Part shown: piece after piece, positions 53,277 through 63,305 of the stretch
Layout: every line of letters begins with the position of its first letter
Position numbering within the stretch: position 1 is the first letter of the stretch
Assembly: GCF_017830045.1 (NCBI RefSeq)
Contig: NZ_JAEDXU010000006.1
Coordinates: 62,001-126,000, forward strand
Source of the DNA: Enterococcus larvae
GTDB lineage: Bacteria; Bacillota; Bacilli; Lactobacillales; Enterococcaceae
Length of the DNA: 64,000 bases
Direction of reading: 5' to 3'
Program-made: the position numbers and the translations under genes
The notes under the pieces: generated by a model
The model's input: the letters and a program-made list of their open reading frames with translations, nothing else
Told to the model about the DNA's origin: nothing
The model's database searches: none

Positions 53277-56171
53277 TCAGTCGAATAAATCATCTGTATT
53301 TTTTTGTATATCCTTCTGTGAGTTATGAACCATATGGACCATGTAGTAAATCTCCGGCTCTGCAATCACCAACTTAAAGGACTCGTTCAAAAAGAGCAGC
53401 GCTTTTGAAATCTCTCCATAAAAGGCATCCTCTTTCATTTCCTCCAAAAGTGTTGGCTCTACACTTAAAGGATCTTGCCGTAATGCTCTTTCCAATACCC
53501 CTGCCATGTGCATGATCATATTTATATAGAAGGTATAGGACTCTTCCAAACTCAGCTTTGTCTGGACCGTATCCACAAACTGCCATAAAAGCGGCAGGAC
53601 TTTCTGCGCATTGATAAAGGTAAAGCTCTGCTCCATATAATCAATACAGATTCGCTTCGCTGCTTGCTCGTCAATGCTCATGTCATGGATCGCCAGCTCA
53701 TCGTCATAAACAAGGTGCTCGATCACCTCAGCAGCTTCACCGGAAAAGAAGGTTTCCATAGGAATGAAGGGAACATTGATTTTAGGATCAGTGATCCCTG
53801 TCGCCGCAATGATATGGTATTGCTGATGCAATTCCCTTGCCCTCTTTTGAACGTCCAGAATCGAACAAGGAACGACCGATAGATGCTGCTCTGTCTGCGG
53901 CGTCAGATACCCTTCAATCAGTTCCTTCATCCGCTGTGCTGTTCCTTCTCCGGAAGCACAGATAGCAAGGATCATCTTTTTCTTGATAGGCGGTAGTCCC
54001 AATTCTTTTTTATTCTTTAGTGTATTCATCCCAGCATAACCGTGGAAATTTTTCAAAGAATCGTACAGATCGTTCAGATGGGTGTCCAGCAGCGTTGTCT
54101 TTCTGGCCGTCTCCAACACAATCGGTGTCGTGACCATATCGACCGTCCGTACATCGATCCCCGTCTGCCGAATGATCTCATCTGAAAAGGTGCTTAATGA
54201 GCCCATATCAACCAATAGGATCACACCACTTCCCTCATCAACTGCTTTTACAGCCTGAACGATTTCCGTCAATGCTTCCTGTGGCTTCATCTCAAGCGGC
54301 ATATCGACAGATTTCAAGTTATCGACATTCAGCAGCTTTACTACGACTTCAACCATGCTTGTTGCTGTACTCTTGCCATGTGCTGCAACAACAATACCGA
54401 TTCTGCCGGCACTTTTGTTTTCTCTCAAAGAAATAAGCAAAACAGCAATGTAGTAGGTTTCCGATTCCGGAATGGAAAGTTGATAGACCTCTTCGATCAT
54501 TTCTTTGATTTCCTGTGCTGTTTCAAACTCCTTTGGATAGTCCAGCACCATATTTCTCAAGTTTTCATTTAAGTCATGCTGTCTTTTATCTCCAATTTGG
54601 ATTCGTTTTAGGAACGAACTGATATGCAAACTCATCGCATAAATGAAATTCGATTGGAAGTCATACCCCAGTCTTGCTTTGGAAAGACTGAAAATTTCTC
54701 TGGTAATATCGATAATTTGCTGATCCATGATCTCTGCCAGCTTCTTTTCTGTATCGAAGGTAAAGCCGTGGTTTCGATAGAATGACTTCAAATGAACATT
54801 GATATCTGTCGTGATGAAATTATTGATTACTTCCTGATCCAGTCCATCTGCCTTAAGAAGTGCAGCTTTATCTCCAATGATCTCATACAGATTATAAGGC
54901 AGCTCATAGGAATCGGATTGAACAGTAACCAATGATTCATTTGGAGAGACCACCATCTTAGGCTCTAAGTACTGAGACAGCTCCGCCAGTGCTTCGCGAT
55001 TGCTGGCCAGCTGCAGCATCCCATCTTTGATTCCATCAGTCAGCTCAGTCATAGTGATCACCAGTTCCGGCTGATCGATGTGGTTCAAAAATCCCCTGGC
55101 AGTTACCAGCTGAACATTCGATTTAAGCTGTCCGATATTCCCGTAGGTCACACTTCCGATCAAGGCTTTGACCACATCTTCAGACAGAGTGATTTTCCGT
55201 TGGATTCGATTGGCTTCCATCGCCACCATGATTTTGACCAGTTCAACCTTTTCCTTGGCAGGACGGTTATTAAAATGGGGCAATTGAATAATGATTGGAA
55301 TCCGTCGAACAAAGGTATTCAGTAACGCCGATGCCGGATTCTCTGTCGTCGCACAGATGATTCGAACATCCGCATGATTGGTTTTCGTCGTTTCTCCTAA
55401 GCGAGAATACGTGCCATGATCCATAAAATAGAAAATCATTTCCTGGCCTTCCGGAGGGAGACGATGGACCTCATCTAAAAACAGAATCCCACCATTCGCC
55501 TCATGAATCAAGCCTTCTTTTGTTGTAGTCGCCCCAGTAAACGCCCCTTCTACATAACCGAATAAATGAGACATCAGCAGCTCCGGATTATGAGCATAGT
55601 CGGCACAATTAAAAACAATCAGTTCTTTTTGGTCATGAACAATATTGTTGATTTGGGCAAACTGAAACATCGCATGGGCAAAATAAGTCTTTCCTGAGCC
55701 TGTCGGTCCAACAATTAGACAATTCAAGCCCTTCGGCGGATATAGAATTGCTGCCTTGGCCTGCTCAACCGGTGTCTTCATACTACCGGACGCTCCGATC
55801 ATCTTTTGGAAAATATCATCCAACGGATAGCTGCTTTGGCTATTGTCCGGTTCGCTATTGGACCATACCGCTCTAGCAGTCTTTGCTGATTTTGACTCCT
55901 GCGCCTTCTCCCGATAACTTTTTACATGACCCTTCAACGGCTGATAATGAACCACCGACTTATCAACATACCTTACCGGACGACCATCGATTTTTTCAAG
56001 AAGCCCCTCCCGAACAAGCTGGTTCAAATCCTTACTAGCATTTGTTCGCTGGATATCCATTGCCTCTGACAGCTCTGAAGTAGTGACCCCAAACCCCATC
56101 GATAGCTCTGAAGAAGACAACTTTTCTGTTTTTTCCTTTACATACAGATAGATTCTCTCGATTCTTTTCAT
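53277..56171 (-). CDS. manR: ManR/LevR-type sigma-54-dependent PTS regulator
   Basis: A protein of 964 residues. Order: N-terminal helix-turn-helix (about 1-75); AAA+ domain with Walker A GPTGSGKT at 155-162, GAFTGA at 209-214 (the sigma-54 contact loop) and GGILFLDEVHRL; first PRD (about 460-560); EIIA-Man-like domain starting RIGIVVAAHGKSTATSM near 574; IIB-Gat-like part with LAICASGEGTAQRMKEL; final PRD. PTS-driven phosphorylation of the PRDs and EIIA/EIIB histidines should set activity. It faces the same way as the operon it controls and ends at the palindrome before its target promoter. Confidence 0.94.
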   Translation of the reverse strand: MKRIERIYLYVKEKTEKLSSSELSMGFGVTTSELSEAMDIQRTNASKDLNQLVREGLLEKIDGRPVRYVDKSVVHYQPLKGHVKSYREKAQESKSAKTARAVWSNSEPDNSQSSYPLDDIFQKMIGASGSMKTPVEQAKAAILYPPKGLNCLIVGPTGSGKTYFAHAMFQFAQINNIVHDQKELIVFNCADYAHNPELLMSHLFGYVEGAFTGATTTKEGLIHEANGGILFLDEVHRLPPEGQEMIFYFMDHGTYSRLGETTKTNHADVRIICATTENPASALLNTFVRRIPIIIQLPHFNNRPAKEKVELVKIMVAMEANRIQRKITLSEDVVKALIGSVTYGNIGQLKSNVQLVTARGFLNHIDQPELVITMTELTDGIKDGMLQLASNREALAELSQYLEPKMVVSPNESLVTVQSDSYELPYNLYEIIGDKAALLKADGLDQEVINNFITTDINVHLKSFYRNHGFTFDTEKKLAEIMDQQIIDITREIFSLSKARLGYDFQSNFIYAMSLHISSFLKRIQIGDKRQHDLNENLRNMVLDYPKEFETAQEIKEMIEEVYQLSIPESETYYIAVLLISLRENKSAGRIGIVVAAHGKSTATSMVEVVVKLLNVDNLKSVDMPLEMKPQEALTEIVQAVKAVDEGSGVILLVDMGSLSTFSDEIIRQTGIDVRTVDMVTTPIVLETARKTTLLDTHLNDLYDSLKNFHGYAGMNTLKNKKELGLPPIKKKMILAICASGEGTAQRMKELIEGYLTPQTEQHLSVVPCSILDVQKRARELHQQYHIIAATGITDPKINVPFIPMETFFSGEAAEVIEHLVYDDELAIHDMSIDEQAAKRICIDYMEQSFTFINAQKVLPLLWQFVDTVQTKLSLEESYTFYINMIMHMAGVLERALRQDPLSVEPTLLEEMKEDAFYGEISKALLFLNESFKLVIAEPEIYYMVHMVHNSQKDIQKNTDDLFD

Positions 56172-56194
56172 TATTTATCCCCTCATTTATCAAT

Positions 56195-56232
56195 GATACA
56201 CTATTTCCTCATGTGTATCATACAGTGTATCC
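56195..56232. promoter_or_regulatory. gatacac/gtgtatc motif cluster upstream of manR
   Basis: gatacac at 56195, then gtgtatcatacagtgtatcc at 56213-56232. It repeats the half-sites found at 53236-53264, so ManR may bind its own upstream region. The stretch from 56233 to 56548 is AT-rich and holds no gene. Confidence 0.5.
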
Positions 56233-56548
56233 TCAAAAAAGTACACTAATATCTACTTGATCGCTTAGTTGATAATCCCTTTGTCTTCTCCTTTTTTCCT
56301 TAGTTAGCCCATAGATTTTTATTCTTTTCTTTCTCTTCACTCTTCTTCTATCTAAGAATCCATTGAAACTGCTTGAAAAATAAGGGTTTCCTCGCTATAA
56401 TGCAAAGAGGCTCTATATAAATCCTATTTAAATGATACATTGCCTAAAATATGTCTTTTGTTTGTACCGTCGGCAAAAGACATGTGAGACATGCTTCTCT
56501 ATTTAGTGGGATTTATTAATAGTAATAATAGAAAAGTGAGGAAAAAGA

Positions 56549-58180
56549 TTGATTACTGTAAATGATGTAAGTTTGTTGTTTTCTGACCGCAAACTTTTTG
56601 ATGATGTAAATATTAAATTCAACCCCGGGAACTGCTATGGCTTGATTGGCGCAAATGGTGCCGGAAAATCAACCTTTCTGAAAATTTTGTCTGGTGACAT
56701 CCAGCCAACAACAGGGACCGTAACATTGGGGCCGGACGAACGGATGGCAACACTGAAACAGAACCATTTTGACTATGAAGAATATACCGTTCTTGAAACA
56801 GTTATCATGGGACATAAGCGTTTATACGAAGTAATGAAAGAAAAAGATGCGATCTATATGAAAGAAGATTTTTCTGACGAAGATGGCATTCGTGCGGCTG
56901 AGCTGGAAGGCGAATTTGCTGAATTAGATGGCTGGGAAGCTGAACCGGAAGCGGCTGTTTTGCTGCAAGGGCTGAACATCCCTGAAAGCCTGCATGACCA
57001 GAAAATGAGTGAATTGACAGCCGGACAAAAAATCAAAGTCCTGTTGGCCCAGTCTCTGTTCGGTAAGCCAGATGTCTTACTTCTGGATGAGCCTACCAAT
57101 GGACTGGATACTCGTTCGATCGCATGGTTGGAAGAATTTTTGATCAACTTTGACAACACTGTTATTGTCGTTTCCCATGACCGTCACTTTTTGAATAAAG
57201 TATGTACACATATGGCCGATTTAGACTTTGGAAAAATCAAACTATATGTAGGGAACTATGATTTCTGGTTGGAATCCAGTCAATTAGCTGCAAGACTGCA
57301 ATCTGATTCTAATGCGAAAAAAGAAGAGCAGATCAAAGAACTGCAAGACTTTATTGCACGATTCAGTGCCAACGCTTCTAAATCGAAGCAAGCAACTTCA
57401 CGGAAGAAAATGCTGGATAAAATCACATTAGATGATATTCAACCTTCTTCTCGCCGCTATCCTTTCGTTGGCTTTAAGCCTGAAAGAGAAATCGGGAATG
57501 ACTTGCTTCAAGTAGAAAATGTGTCTGTTACATTAGATGGAAAAAAAGTGCTGGATAATATCAGCTTCACGCTGAATAAAGATGATAAAGTGGCCTTTAT
57601 TGCAGACAATGATATTGTCACTACAACATTATTCAAAGTTCTTATGGGTGAAATCACTCCTGACAGCGGAAGCGTCCGTTGGGGTGTAACAACTAGTCAA
57701 GCCTATCTTCCGAAGGACAACAGCCAAGATTTCGATACAGATCTAACGATTCTTGATTGGCTGCGCCAATTTGCCAGCAAGGAAGAAGATGACAATACAT
57801 TCCTGCGAAGCTTCTTAGGTAGAATGCTGTTTTCAGGTGAAGAAGTCCTGAAATCAGTGAAGGTTCTTTCCGGTGGAGAAAAAGTACGTGTTATGCTTTC
57901 TAAGCTGATGCTTTCTAAATCAAATGTGCTTGTGCTGGACGATCCAACCAATCACTTAGACTTAGAATCCATCACAGCCCTGAATGATGGGTTGATTGCA
58001 TTCCCTGGTGCTATTCTATTCGGCTCTCACGATCACCAGTTCATTCAAACACTGGCGAATCGGATCATTGCCGTTTCCGATAAAGGAGTCGTTGACCGAG
58101 CGGATACAACTTATGATGAGTTCCTTGACAACAAGGACGTTCAAAAGCAGCTGGATCAATTATTCAATGGTGAATATTAA
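56549..58180 (+). CDS. ABC-F family ATPase (YbiT/YkpA-like)
   Basis: A soluble protein of 543 residues with two ABC domains and no membrane part, as in ribosome-associated ABC-F proteins. First domain: Walker A GANGAGKS, signature LTAGQKIKVLLAQ, Walker B LLLDEPTNGLD. Second: signature LSGGEKVRVMLSK and VLDDPTNHLD, but the Walker A position reads ADNDIVTTT and lacks the GK[ST] core. A linker of charged helix joins them. The start is TTG 56549, after GTGAGGA. It is a single gene with a terminator. Not obviously of the antibiotic-protection class. Confidence 0.9.
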   Translation: MITVNDVSLLFSDRKLFDDVNIKFNPGNCYGLIGANGAGKSTFLKILSGDIQPTTGTVTLGPDERMATLKQNHFDYEEYTVLETVIMGHKRLYEVMKEKDAIYMKEDFSDEDGIRAAELEGEFAELDGWEAEPEAAVLLQGLNIPESLHDQKMSELTAGQKIKVLLAQSLFGKPDVLLLDEPTNGLDTRSIAWLEEFLINFDNTVIVVSHDRHFLNKVCTHMADLDFGKIKLYVGNYDFWLESSQLAARLQSDSNAKKEEQIKELQDFIARFSANASKSKQATSRKKMLDKITLDDIQPSSRRYPFVGFKPEREIGNDLLQVENVSVTLDGKKVLDNISFTLNKDDKVAFIADNDIVTTTLFKVLMGEITPDSGSVRWGVTTSQAYLPKDNSQDFDTDLTILDWLRQFASKEEDDNTFLRSFLGRMLFSGEEVLKSVKVLSGGEKVRVMLSKLMLSKSNVLVLDDPTNHLDLESITALNDGLIAFPGAILFGSHDHQFIQTLANRIIAVSDKGVVDRADTTYDEFLDNKDVQKQLDQLFNGEY

Positions 58181-58201
58181 TACCTGAAAATCCAAAACAA
58201 A

Positions 58202-58236
58202 GCTTGAGATTCGCTGAATCTCAAGCCTTGTTTTTA
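58202..58236 (+). terminator. Terminator of the ABC-F gene
   Basis: Perfect stem gcttgagattc/gaatctcaagc, three-base loop, then cttgttttt. Confidence 0.88.
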
Positions 58237-58340
58237 TTTAATGACATAATTCTCTCAAATAACTTTTTGGAACGCATTATTTTATATTTAATAATATATT
58301 TCTGATATATTATTCTCATAATTTGAAAGGAGAGAATAAT

Positions 58341-58757
58341 ATGAACAACGATGCTGAACGAATCTTATGCGAAAGTGATTTCATGATATTGAGCACAAGT
58401 GATGAAGCCGGATTCCCTCATTCCAAAATTATTTCTCAACCCATACTGAGGCAAAGCTATCACTCGATGAAATTTTACTTGAGCGCGAGCAGTCAAACTG
58501 TTAAAAATGCACATAAAAACAGCAAAGGCAGCCTTTGTGTGCTTCAGTCTGATACATATGAAAGTCTTTTACTGAAGGGCCTGTTAACCATCGACTCCAT
58601 TAGTAAATACGACTCCATCTCAAAGCATTTAGATCAGTATAAAAAAGTGCTGCAGTATCCTGATCCTGTTATTTTATGCTTTGAAATAATGACCTTGAAC
58701 CATATAAAAAATACTTCATTAACTGATATAAATCCCAAATTATTTAATAATCAATAA
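58341..58757 (+). CDS. Pyridoxamine 5'-phosphate oxidase-like split-barrel protein
   Basis: A protein of 138 residues of the FMN-binding split-barrel (general stress protein 26) type: ERILCESDFMILSTSDEAGFPHSKII and FYLSASSQTVKNAHKNSKGSLCV. Probably binds a flavin; substrate unknown. I chose the ATG at 58341, with AAAGGAG upstream, over a TTG six codons earlier that overlaps that site. A terminator follows. Confidence 0.82.
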   Translation: MNNDAERILCESDFMILSTSDEAGFPHSKIISQPILRQSYHSMKFYLSASSQTVKNAHKNSKGSLCVLQSDTYESLLLKGLLTIDSISKYDSISKHLDQYKKVLQYPDPVILCFEIMTLNHIKNTSLTDINPKLFNNQ

Positions 58758-58759
58758 AA

Positions 58760-58801
58760 AAATCAGGTGGAGAACGTACAACGTTCACACCTGATTTTTT
58801 T
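58760..58801 (+). terminator. Terminator of the split-barrel gene
   Basis: Arms aaatcaggtg and cacctgattt with loop gagaacgtacaacgtt-type, then T-run. Confidence 0.85.
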
Positions 58802-58915
58802 GTGTGGAAAAGCAAAAAAACTGCTGTTCAAAAAAGAAAAACTTGTTTACCGGATGGATAGATGCTATATTTTGATACAACTAACGAGTAAGAAAAAAGA
58901 GGAGTGATCGATTCT

Positions 58916-61264
58916 ATGCGTCTGTCTAAACAGTTTCCCTTTAGAATGAGCCTGATGAATGCAACTGTTATTCCAACACAAATGAATGACAGCATTAATT
59001 TATTTTTGATGCTGAACGGTTCAATCAATATCAGTACGCCCGATCAGGAGTATTTACTGCACACAGACGATCTTCTGATCATCAATCCTTTTCAACAATA
59101 CAAAATAGTCGGGACAGAAAAAAATCTCTTTTTATATTTACAAATTTCCAGAGAACAAATGGCTCAGCATGTTTCATTGACGGAGCTTCCTTATTTTGAT
59201 TGCTGTTCCTTGGATGCCTCCGAAACTAAAAAAGAGCAGTTCAAGAAGCTGAGAGAGACTTTAGCTCGCTTAATGGTCGCTTACTTCAAGAAAAATGAAG
59301 AAACTGATTTAGAAGTCTACCAGTATTTATTTACTCTACTGACCTGCTTAATAAAAGAATTCAAAAAGGCAGCTATTCCGACACACCCATTAAGCATCAC
59401 GACAACCGACGAAAAAATCAATGCTATTATTGAGCATATCCAAAAAAATTATGATGAGCCGATTTCATTGGAACAGCTGGCCAAGGCAGCTGACCTTTCT
59501 TATTATCATCTGTCTCGCCTATTCAAAAAACAGGTGGGCGTGACATTTACAGAGTATCAAAATCAAATCAAGCTGATCCATGCAACAGAGGAGCTCTTAC
59601 TAACAGATCATGCAATCGTAAAAATTGCCTTGAATAATGGCTTTGCCAGCGTTAAGCATTTTCATCAGGTGTTCAAGAAGAAATATGGGCTGACCCCCTC
59701 AGTCTATCGAAAGGAACACTCTGCGGACAGAAACTTACTGAAAAATACTGACGATGCGGCTGATTTTCAGGAACTTTCAGGAACGATTGCTTTACAGGAG
59801 CTTGCCAAATATTTAGTGGAAAACGATATTGATGATGAAAGTGTGGTCATTAAGCAAGAACTATCACTAACTATTCCAAATACTGCACAGCCGGAATACC
59901 GACAGACTAAAAAAATCATTAAAATCGGTCAGGCATCTGAAGGATTATCCAACACGGTTCAACGAGAATTGAACAGTCTGCAAAAAGAAAGTCATTTTGA
60001 TTTGATTCAATTTACCGGCTTTTGTGAAGAGTCTAATTTTGAAAGTGATGTTCATTTGATTTCAGAGTATATAAGGAATAATCAATGGTTCGATTTTTTA
60101 GTACAGATTCAGCTAAAACCAATGATTCAGCTCATTCCATCAGAACAGCTTCTCCATCGAAAAGAAATGCAAGTTTGGTGTGACCGACAATTGAAAATGC
60201 TGCGCCATTTCTTGAATCGATATGGATATGAAGAAATGGACCAATGGTTTCTCGAATGGCATCTTTCTGGTTCAGACAATGAACAACAGAAGGCTGCCAG
60301 TTATTGGGGATATAATTATTTCTATCGGAAATTGAAACAACTGATTCCCCAGTGTACGATTGGCTTTCAAGCACTGACTTCTTTAGATGATCGGGCGTAC
60401 TCTTCTTATTGTGAATTTCTTCAATTACAAAAGGAACAGCATTGCCTGCCTGGGTTCATCAGCTTTCAAGCGGACCCTTATGACAGCTACCAAATAAAAA
60501 AGGAACACTCACTATATTTCAAAGAGTATCAAAAAAATATTTTGGACCGAGTTCTTGTCGGTATCTCTCTCATTCAATCAGAAGAGGACATGGGTTGGCA
60601 GCCGGAAATTTATTTAACCAATTGGAACACATTAGTCGGCGAAGGAGATACACTAGCGGGAACATTCTTCCGCTCAGCGTTGATTCTGGAATCAATCATT
60701 GAGCTGTCTGAACAAATTTCAGGTATGGCCTTTTGGTTGAACATCAAAGTGAAGGAACGCCAGACACATCGCCGAGAAGACAGCAGTCTGTCTGTATTTC
60801 TCTACGAAGAGCTACGACGACCGCTATTCTTTTCTCTGTCATTTTTGGATCGCATGTCTGGACAGTTGATTTCTAAAGGTGATGGCTATCTGCTGACTCA
60901 GCACAACAGTCATTACCAGCTGCTGCTTTATAACTCTAGTTATCTAGACCCGATGTATTCCGTTGATTCTTATCAGGTTCAGTATCAATCAAAGAAAATG
61001 GCTGTTCATCTGAACAATATGCCTGCCGGTGATTATCTACTAAGACACTATGTCCTTGATAAAGATCATGGCGGGATTTACAATGACTGGATTCGTGTTG
61101 GTGGTCAGACTGAAATTGATTTGGAGCTTTTGACCTATCTGACAAAGAAAATCATGCCGAAATTTGAACTATCTAGAGAATGTGTTTCGCCTGAAGGCTT
61201 CACGCTTGATTCGACATTGACCTTGAACGCCTGCCAGCTTTATATTTTTCAACCTATCCATTGA
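58916..61264 (+). CDS. AraC family regulator fused to a glycoside-hydrolase-like C-terminus
   Basis: A protein of about 782 residues. An N-terminal cupin-type sensor domain (about 1-140) leads to an AraC double helix-turn-helix (SLEQLAKAADLSYYHLSRLFKKQ, then IVKIALNNGFASVKHFHQVFKKKYGLTPSVYRK; about 180-275). The remaining 500 residues resemble a beta-xylosidase/GH39-like barrel (FCEESNF, MDQWFLEWHLSGSD, VGISLIQSEEDMGWQPEIYLTNWNT, ending in a small beta domain). Such fusions are known in Firmicutes and may use the barrel for ligand sensing. I chose ATG 58916; a GTG at 58904 abuts the GGAG. Confidence 0.85.
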   Translation: MRLSKQFPFRMSLMNATVIPTQMNDSINLFLMLNGSINISTPDQEYLLHTDDLLIINPFQQYKIVGTEKNLFLYLQISREQMAQHVSLTELPYFDCCSLDASETKKEQFKKLRETLARLMVAYFKKNEETDLEVYQYLFTLLTCLIKEFKKAAIPTHPLSITTTDEKINAIIEHIQKNYDEPISLEQLAKAADLSYYHLSRLFKKQVGVTFTEYQNQIKLIHATEELLLTDHAIVKIALNNGFASVKHFHQVFKKKYGLTPSVYRKEHSADRNLLKNTDDAADFQELSGTIALQELAKYLVENDIDDESVVIKQELSLTIPNTAQPEYRQTKKIIKIGQASEGLSNTVQRELNSLQKESHFDLIQFTGFCEESNFESDVHLISEYIRNNQWFDFLVQIQLKPMIQLIPSEQLLHRKEMQVWCDRQLKMLRHFLNRYGYEEMDQWFLEWHLSGSDNEQQKAASYWGYNYFYRKLKQLIPQCTIGFQALTSLDDRAYSSYCEFLQLQKEQHCLPGFISFQADPYDSYQIKKEHSLYFKEYQKNILDRVLVGISLIQSEEDMGWQPEIYLTNWNTLVGEGDTLAGTFFRSALILESIIELSEQISGMAFWLNIKVKERQTHRREDSSLSVFLYEELRRPLFFSLSFLDRMSGQLISKGDGYLLTQHNSHYQLLLYNSSYLDPMYSVDSYQVQYQSKKMAVHLNNMPAGDYLLRHYVLDKDHGGIYNDWIRVGGQTEIDLELLTYLTKKIMPKFELSRECVSPEGFTLDSTLTLNACQLYIFQPIH

Positions 61265-61308
61265 GCAAAAACAACCTCTTTGTTTTTGCTCAATGGATAT
61301 TTTTTTGT
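61257..61308 (+). terminator. Terminator of the AraC-type gene, overlapping its stop codon
   Basis: Arms atccattgagcaaaaaca and tgtttttgctcaatggat form an 18-base stem, then tattttttt. The stop TGA lies in the left arm. Confidence 0.88.
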
Positions 61309-61385
61309 TTTATATCCAACTATTTTCATTCTAATACGCAAAAAAGAGAATGTTTAATTGCCATATCTTTTTTATACTAAAAACC

Positions 61386-61399
61386 AGAAAACGTTTTCT
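61386..61399. promoter_or_regulatory. cre-like palindrome before the serine dehydratase operon
   Basis: AGAAAACGTTTTCT, a perfect palindrome close to the CcpA (or other LacI-family) operator. It lies just after a possible -10 (TATACT at 61373-61378), so binding would block transcription. Confidence 0.65.
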
Positions 61400-61423
61400 A
61401 CAAATGAATATTGGAGGAAAAAA

Positions 61424-62629
61424 ATGGACACACAAATTGAGAAAGAGGGTACTAAAAAAAGTAGTGTTGGTTTGATTTTTGCGCTGATGGCTGGTTACTC
61501 AATGGTCTATATGGACAAGAGTATGATTTCCACCGCCGTACTGCCAATCGCAGAAGAGTTCAGTCTTGATGCCGGTCAGACAGGTTTGATCATGTCTGCA
61601 TTCTTTTTAGGCTACTCGTTGATGCAGATTCCCGGGGGCTGGTTAGCTGATAAGATCGGTGCAAAAAAAGTTTTGATGCTGTCGTTAGCAATTATTTCAA
61701 TTTTTTCATTTGCCTTTGGAACTGTCAGCAGCTTGATGCTCTTCATGGCTGTTCGCTTCTTTGCAGGAATCGGGCATGGCGGTTATCCGCCAAGCTGTTC
61801 TAAATCGATTGCAGACAACTTTCCGCAGGAACGTCGAACCTTCATTCAATCCCTGATCCTTTCAACATCCGGGATTGGCGGGATCTTAGCATTTACCTTA
61901 GGAGCGAACCTGATCAATGCCAATTGGCGGTATGCTTATCTTGTTTTAGGTACCTTGTTTGCAGTGGCATTAGTTTTAGTCGGCATCTTTGTTCCAACGC
62001 AAGCCGTCAGCGAAAAGAAAACAAACGGTACAGCACCAAAAGTAACCTTCCGACAAGTATTGACCAATCGAAACGTACTGGTCCTTTTCATTGCTATGTT
62101 GCTGTTGAACTTCCTTTTATACGGCAATATGTCATGGCTTCCTAGCTTCCTTGCAACGAAATTTACATTAGATATCAAGACTATTGGTTATCTATTAGCA
62201 GTCAATGCTGTTTTTCAAACATTAGCAACTATGTTTGCCGGTATGCTGCTATCCAAACTATTTCTTGGAAAAGAACGGATTTTTATTATCGGTGCAACCG
62301 TCCTGTCAGCAGGATTGATCCTAGTATTCGTCACATCTAATAACCTGATCCTATCTATGATTTCGTTGATTTTAGTAAGTATGGTTTCTGTAGGCGCCTT
62401 TACAGCAATCTTTACTTGGCCTCATAAAATCATGGACCCTTCGATCATCGGCTCATCGATTGGGATCATCAACACTGGGGGTACTCTAGGAGGCTTTTTA
62501 GCGCCATTGATCTTAGGACAACTGATTAAATCAGCGGGCGGTTCCTTTACTTTAGCCTTTGGATTCATGGCAGCAGCCAGCTTGCTTTGCGGCTTAACTG
62601 TGTTAGGAGTGAAAAAAGAAAACGCATGA
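61424..62629 (+). CDS. MFS transporter (anion:cation symporter-like)
   Basis: A polytopic protein of 401 residues. The MFS loop motif GGWLADKIGAKKVLML is at about 67-82, and SMVYMDKSMISTAVLPIAEEF is typical of ACS-family carriers for sugar acids and other organic anions. I chose ATG 61424, with TGGAGGA upstream. The stop overlaps the sdaAB start (ATGA), so it is one operon with serine dehydratase. It may import serine or a compound broken down to serine. Confidence 0.87.
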   Translation: MDTQIEKEGTKKSSVGLIFALMAGYSMVYMDKSMISTAVLPIAEEFSLDAGQTGLIMSAFFLGYSLMQIPGGWLADKIGAKKVLMLSLAIISIFSFAFGTVSSLMLFMAVRFFAGIGHGGYPPSCSKSIADNFPQERRTFIQSLILSTSGIGGILAFTLGANLINANWRYAYLVLGTLFAVALVLVGIFVPTQAVSEKKTNGTAPKVTFRQVLTNRNVLVLFIAMLLLNFLLYGNMSWLPSFLATKFTLDIKTIGYLLAVNAVFQTLATMFAGMLLSKLFLGKERIFIIGATVLSAGLILVFVTSNNLILSMISLILVSMVSVGAFTAIFTWPHKIMDPSIIGSSIGIINTGGTLGGFLAPLILGQLIKSAGGSFTLAFGFMAAASLLCGLTVLGVKKENA

Positions 62630-63288
62630 CAAAGAGAAAATTCAAGTATAAAAGTGCCTTCGATATCATCGGACCAATCATGGTCGGTCCTTCCAGTTCT
62701 CACACTGCCGGTGCTGTTCGCATCGGCAAGATGGCACGAGATTTATTCAAGCATACGCCCCGCAAGCTGATTGTTACTTTTTTTGGCTCATTCGCTGAAA
62801 CCTATAAGGGACATGGAACTGCTGTAGCGATCGTTGCCGGTGTCTTAGGCTTTGAAACAAATGACGAACGAATACCTGATTCACTTGAAATAGCTGAGCA
62901 GCAAGGTGTTCACGTAGAATTTTTAGTCAGCAGGACACCTACTGACCATGCCAATACAGTAAATTTAGAGTTGATCGATAACACGGAACTACTAAACCTC
63001 ACAGCCATCTCTATTGGTGGAGGCAGTATTCAATTGACTGAGATCAACCACCATTCAACACTGTTGGAGCATTCACAAGGGAATGGGTTATTATTGACCA
63101 CCTTCGAGCCGCAGATCACTCTGCCAAATGTCAGAGAGGCACTAGAGAGTCCCGAGTTTATTCAAGTTCAGGAATTGAATAAAGAGACGATCATTTTTGT
63201 TGAAACAGTAAGTGATATCAGCCAGAAACTTCTGGCAAAAATAAAAAATTTACCTGGTATTACGACTGTTATGGCGACAACAGGTTAA
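62626..63288 (+). CDS. sdaAB: L-serine dehydratase, iron-sulfur type, beta subunit
   Basis: The regulatory/beta chain of the [4Fe-4S] enzyme that turns L-serine into pyruvate and ammonia. FDIIGPIMVGPSSSHTAGAVRIG at the N-terminus is diagnostic, and the last 70 residues look like an ACT-type domain. Its ATG at 62626 overlaps the MFS stop by four bases. A longer frame upstream lies inside the MFS gene and is ignored. sdaAA follows after 17 bases. Confidence 0.93.
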   Translation: MTKRKFKYKSAFDIIGPIMVGPSSSHTAGAVRIGKMARDLFKHTPRKLIVTFFGSFAETYKGHGTAVAIVAGVLGFETNDERIPDSLEIAEQQGVHVEFLVSRTPTDHANTVNLELIDNTELLNLTAISIGGGSIQLTEINHHSTLLEHSQGNGLLLTTFEPQITLPNVREALESPEFIQVQELNKETIIFVETVSDISQKLLAKIKNLPGITTVMATTG

Positions 63289-63305
63289 TTGGAGGACGTG
63301 ATTTT

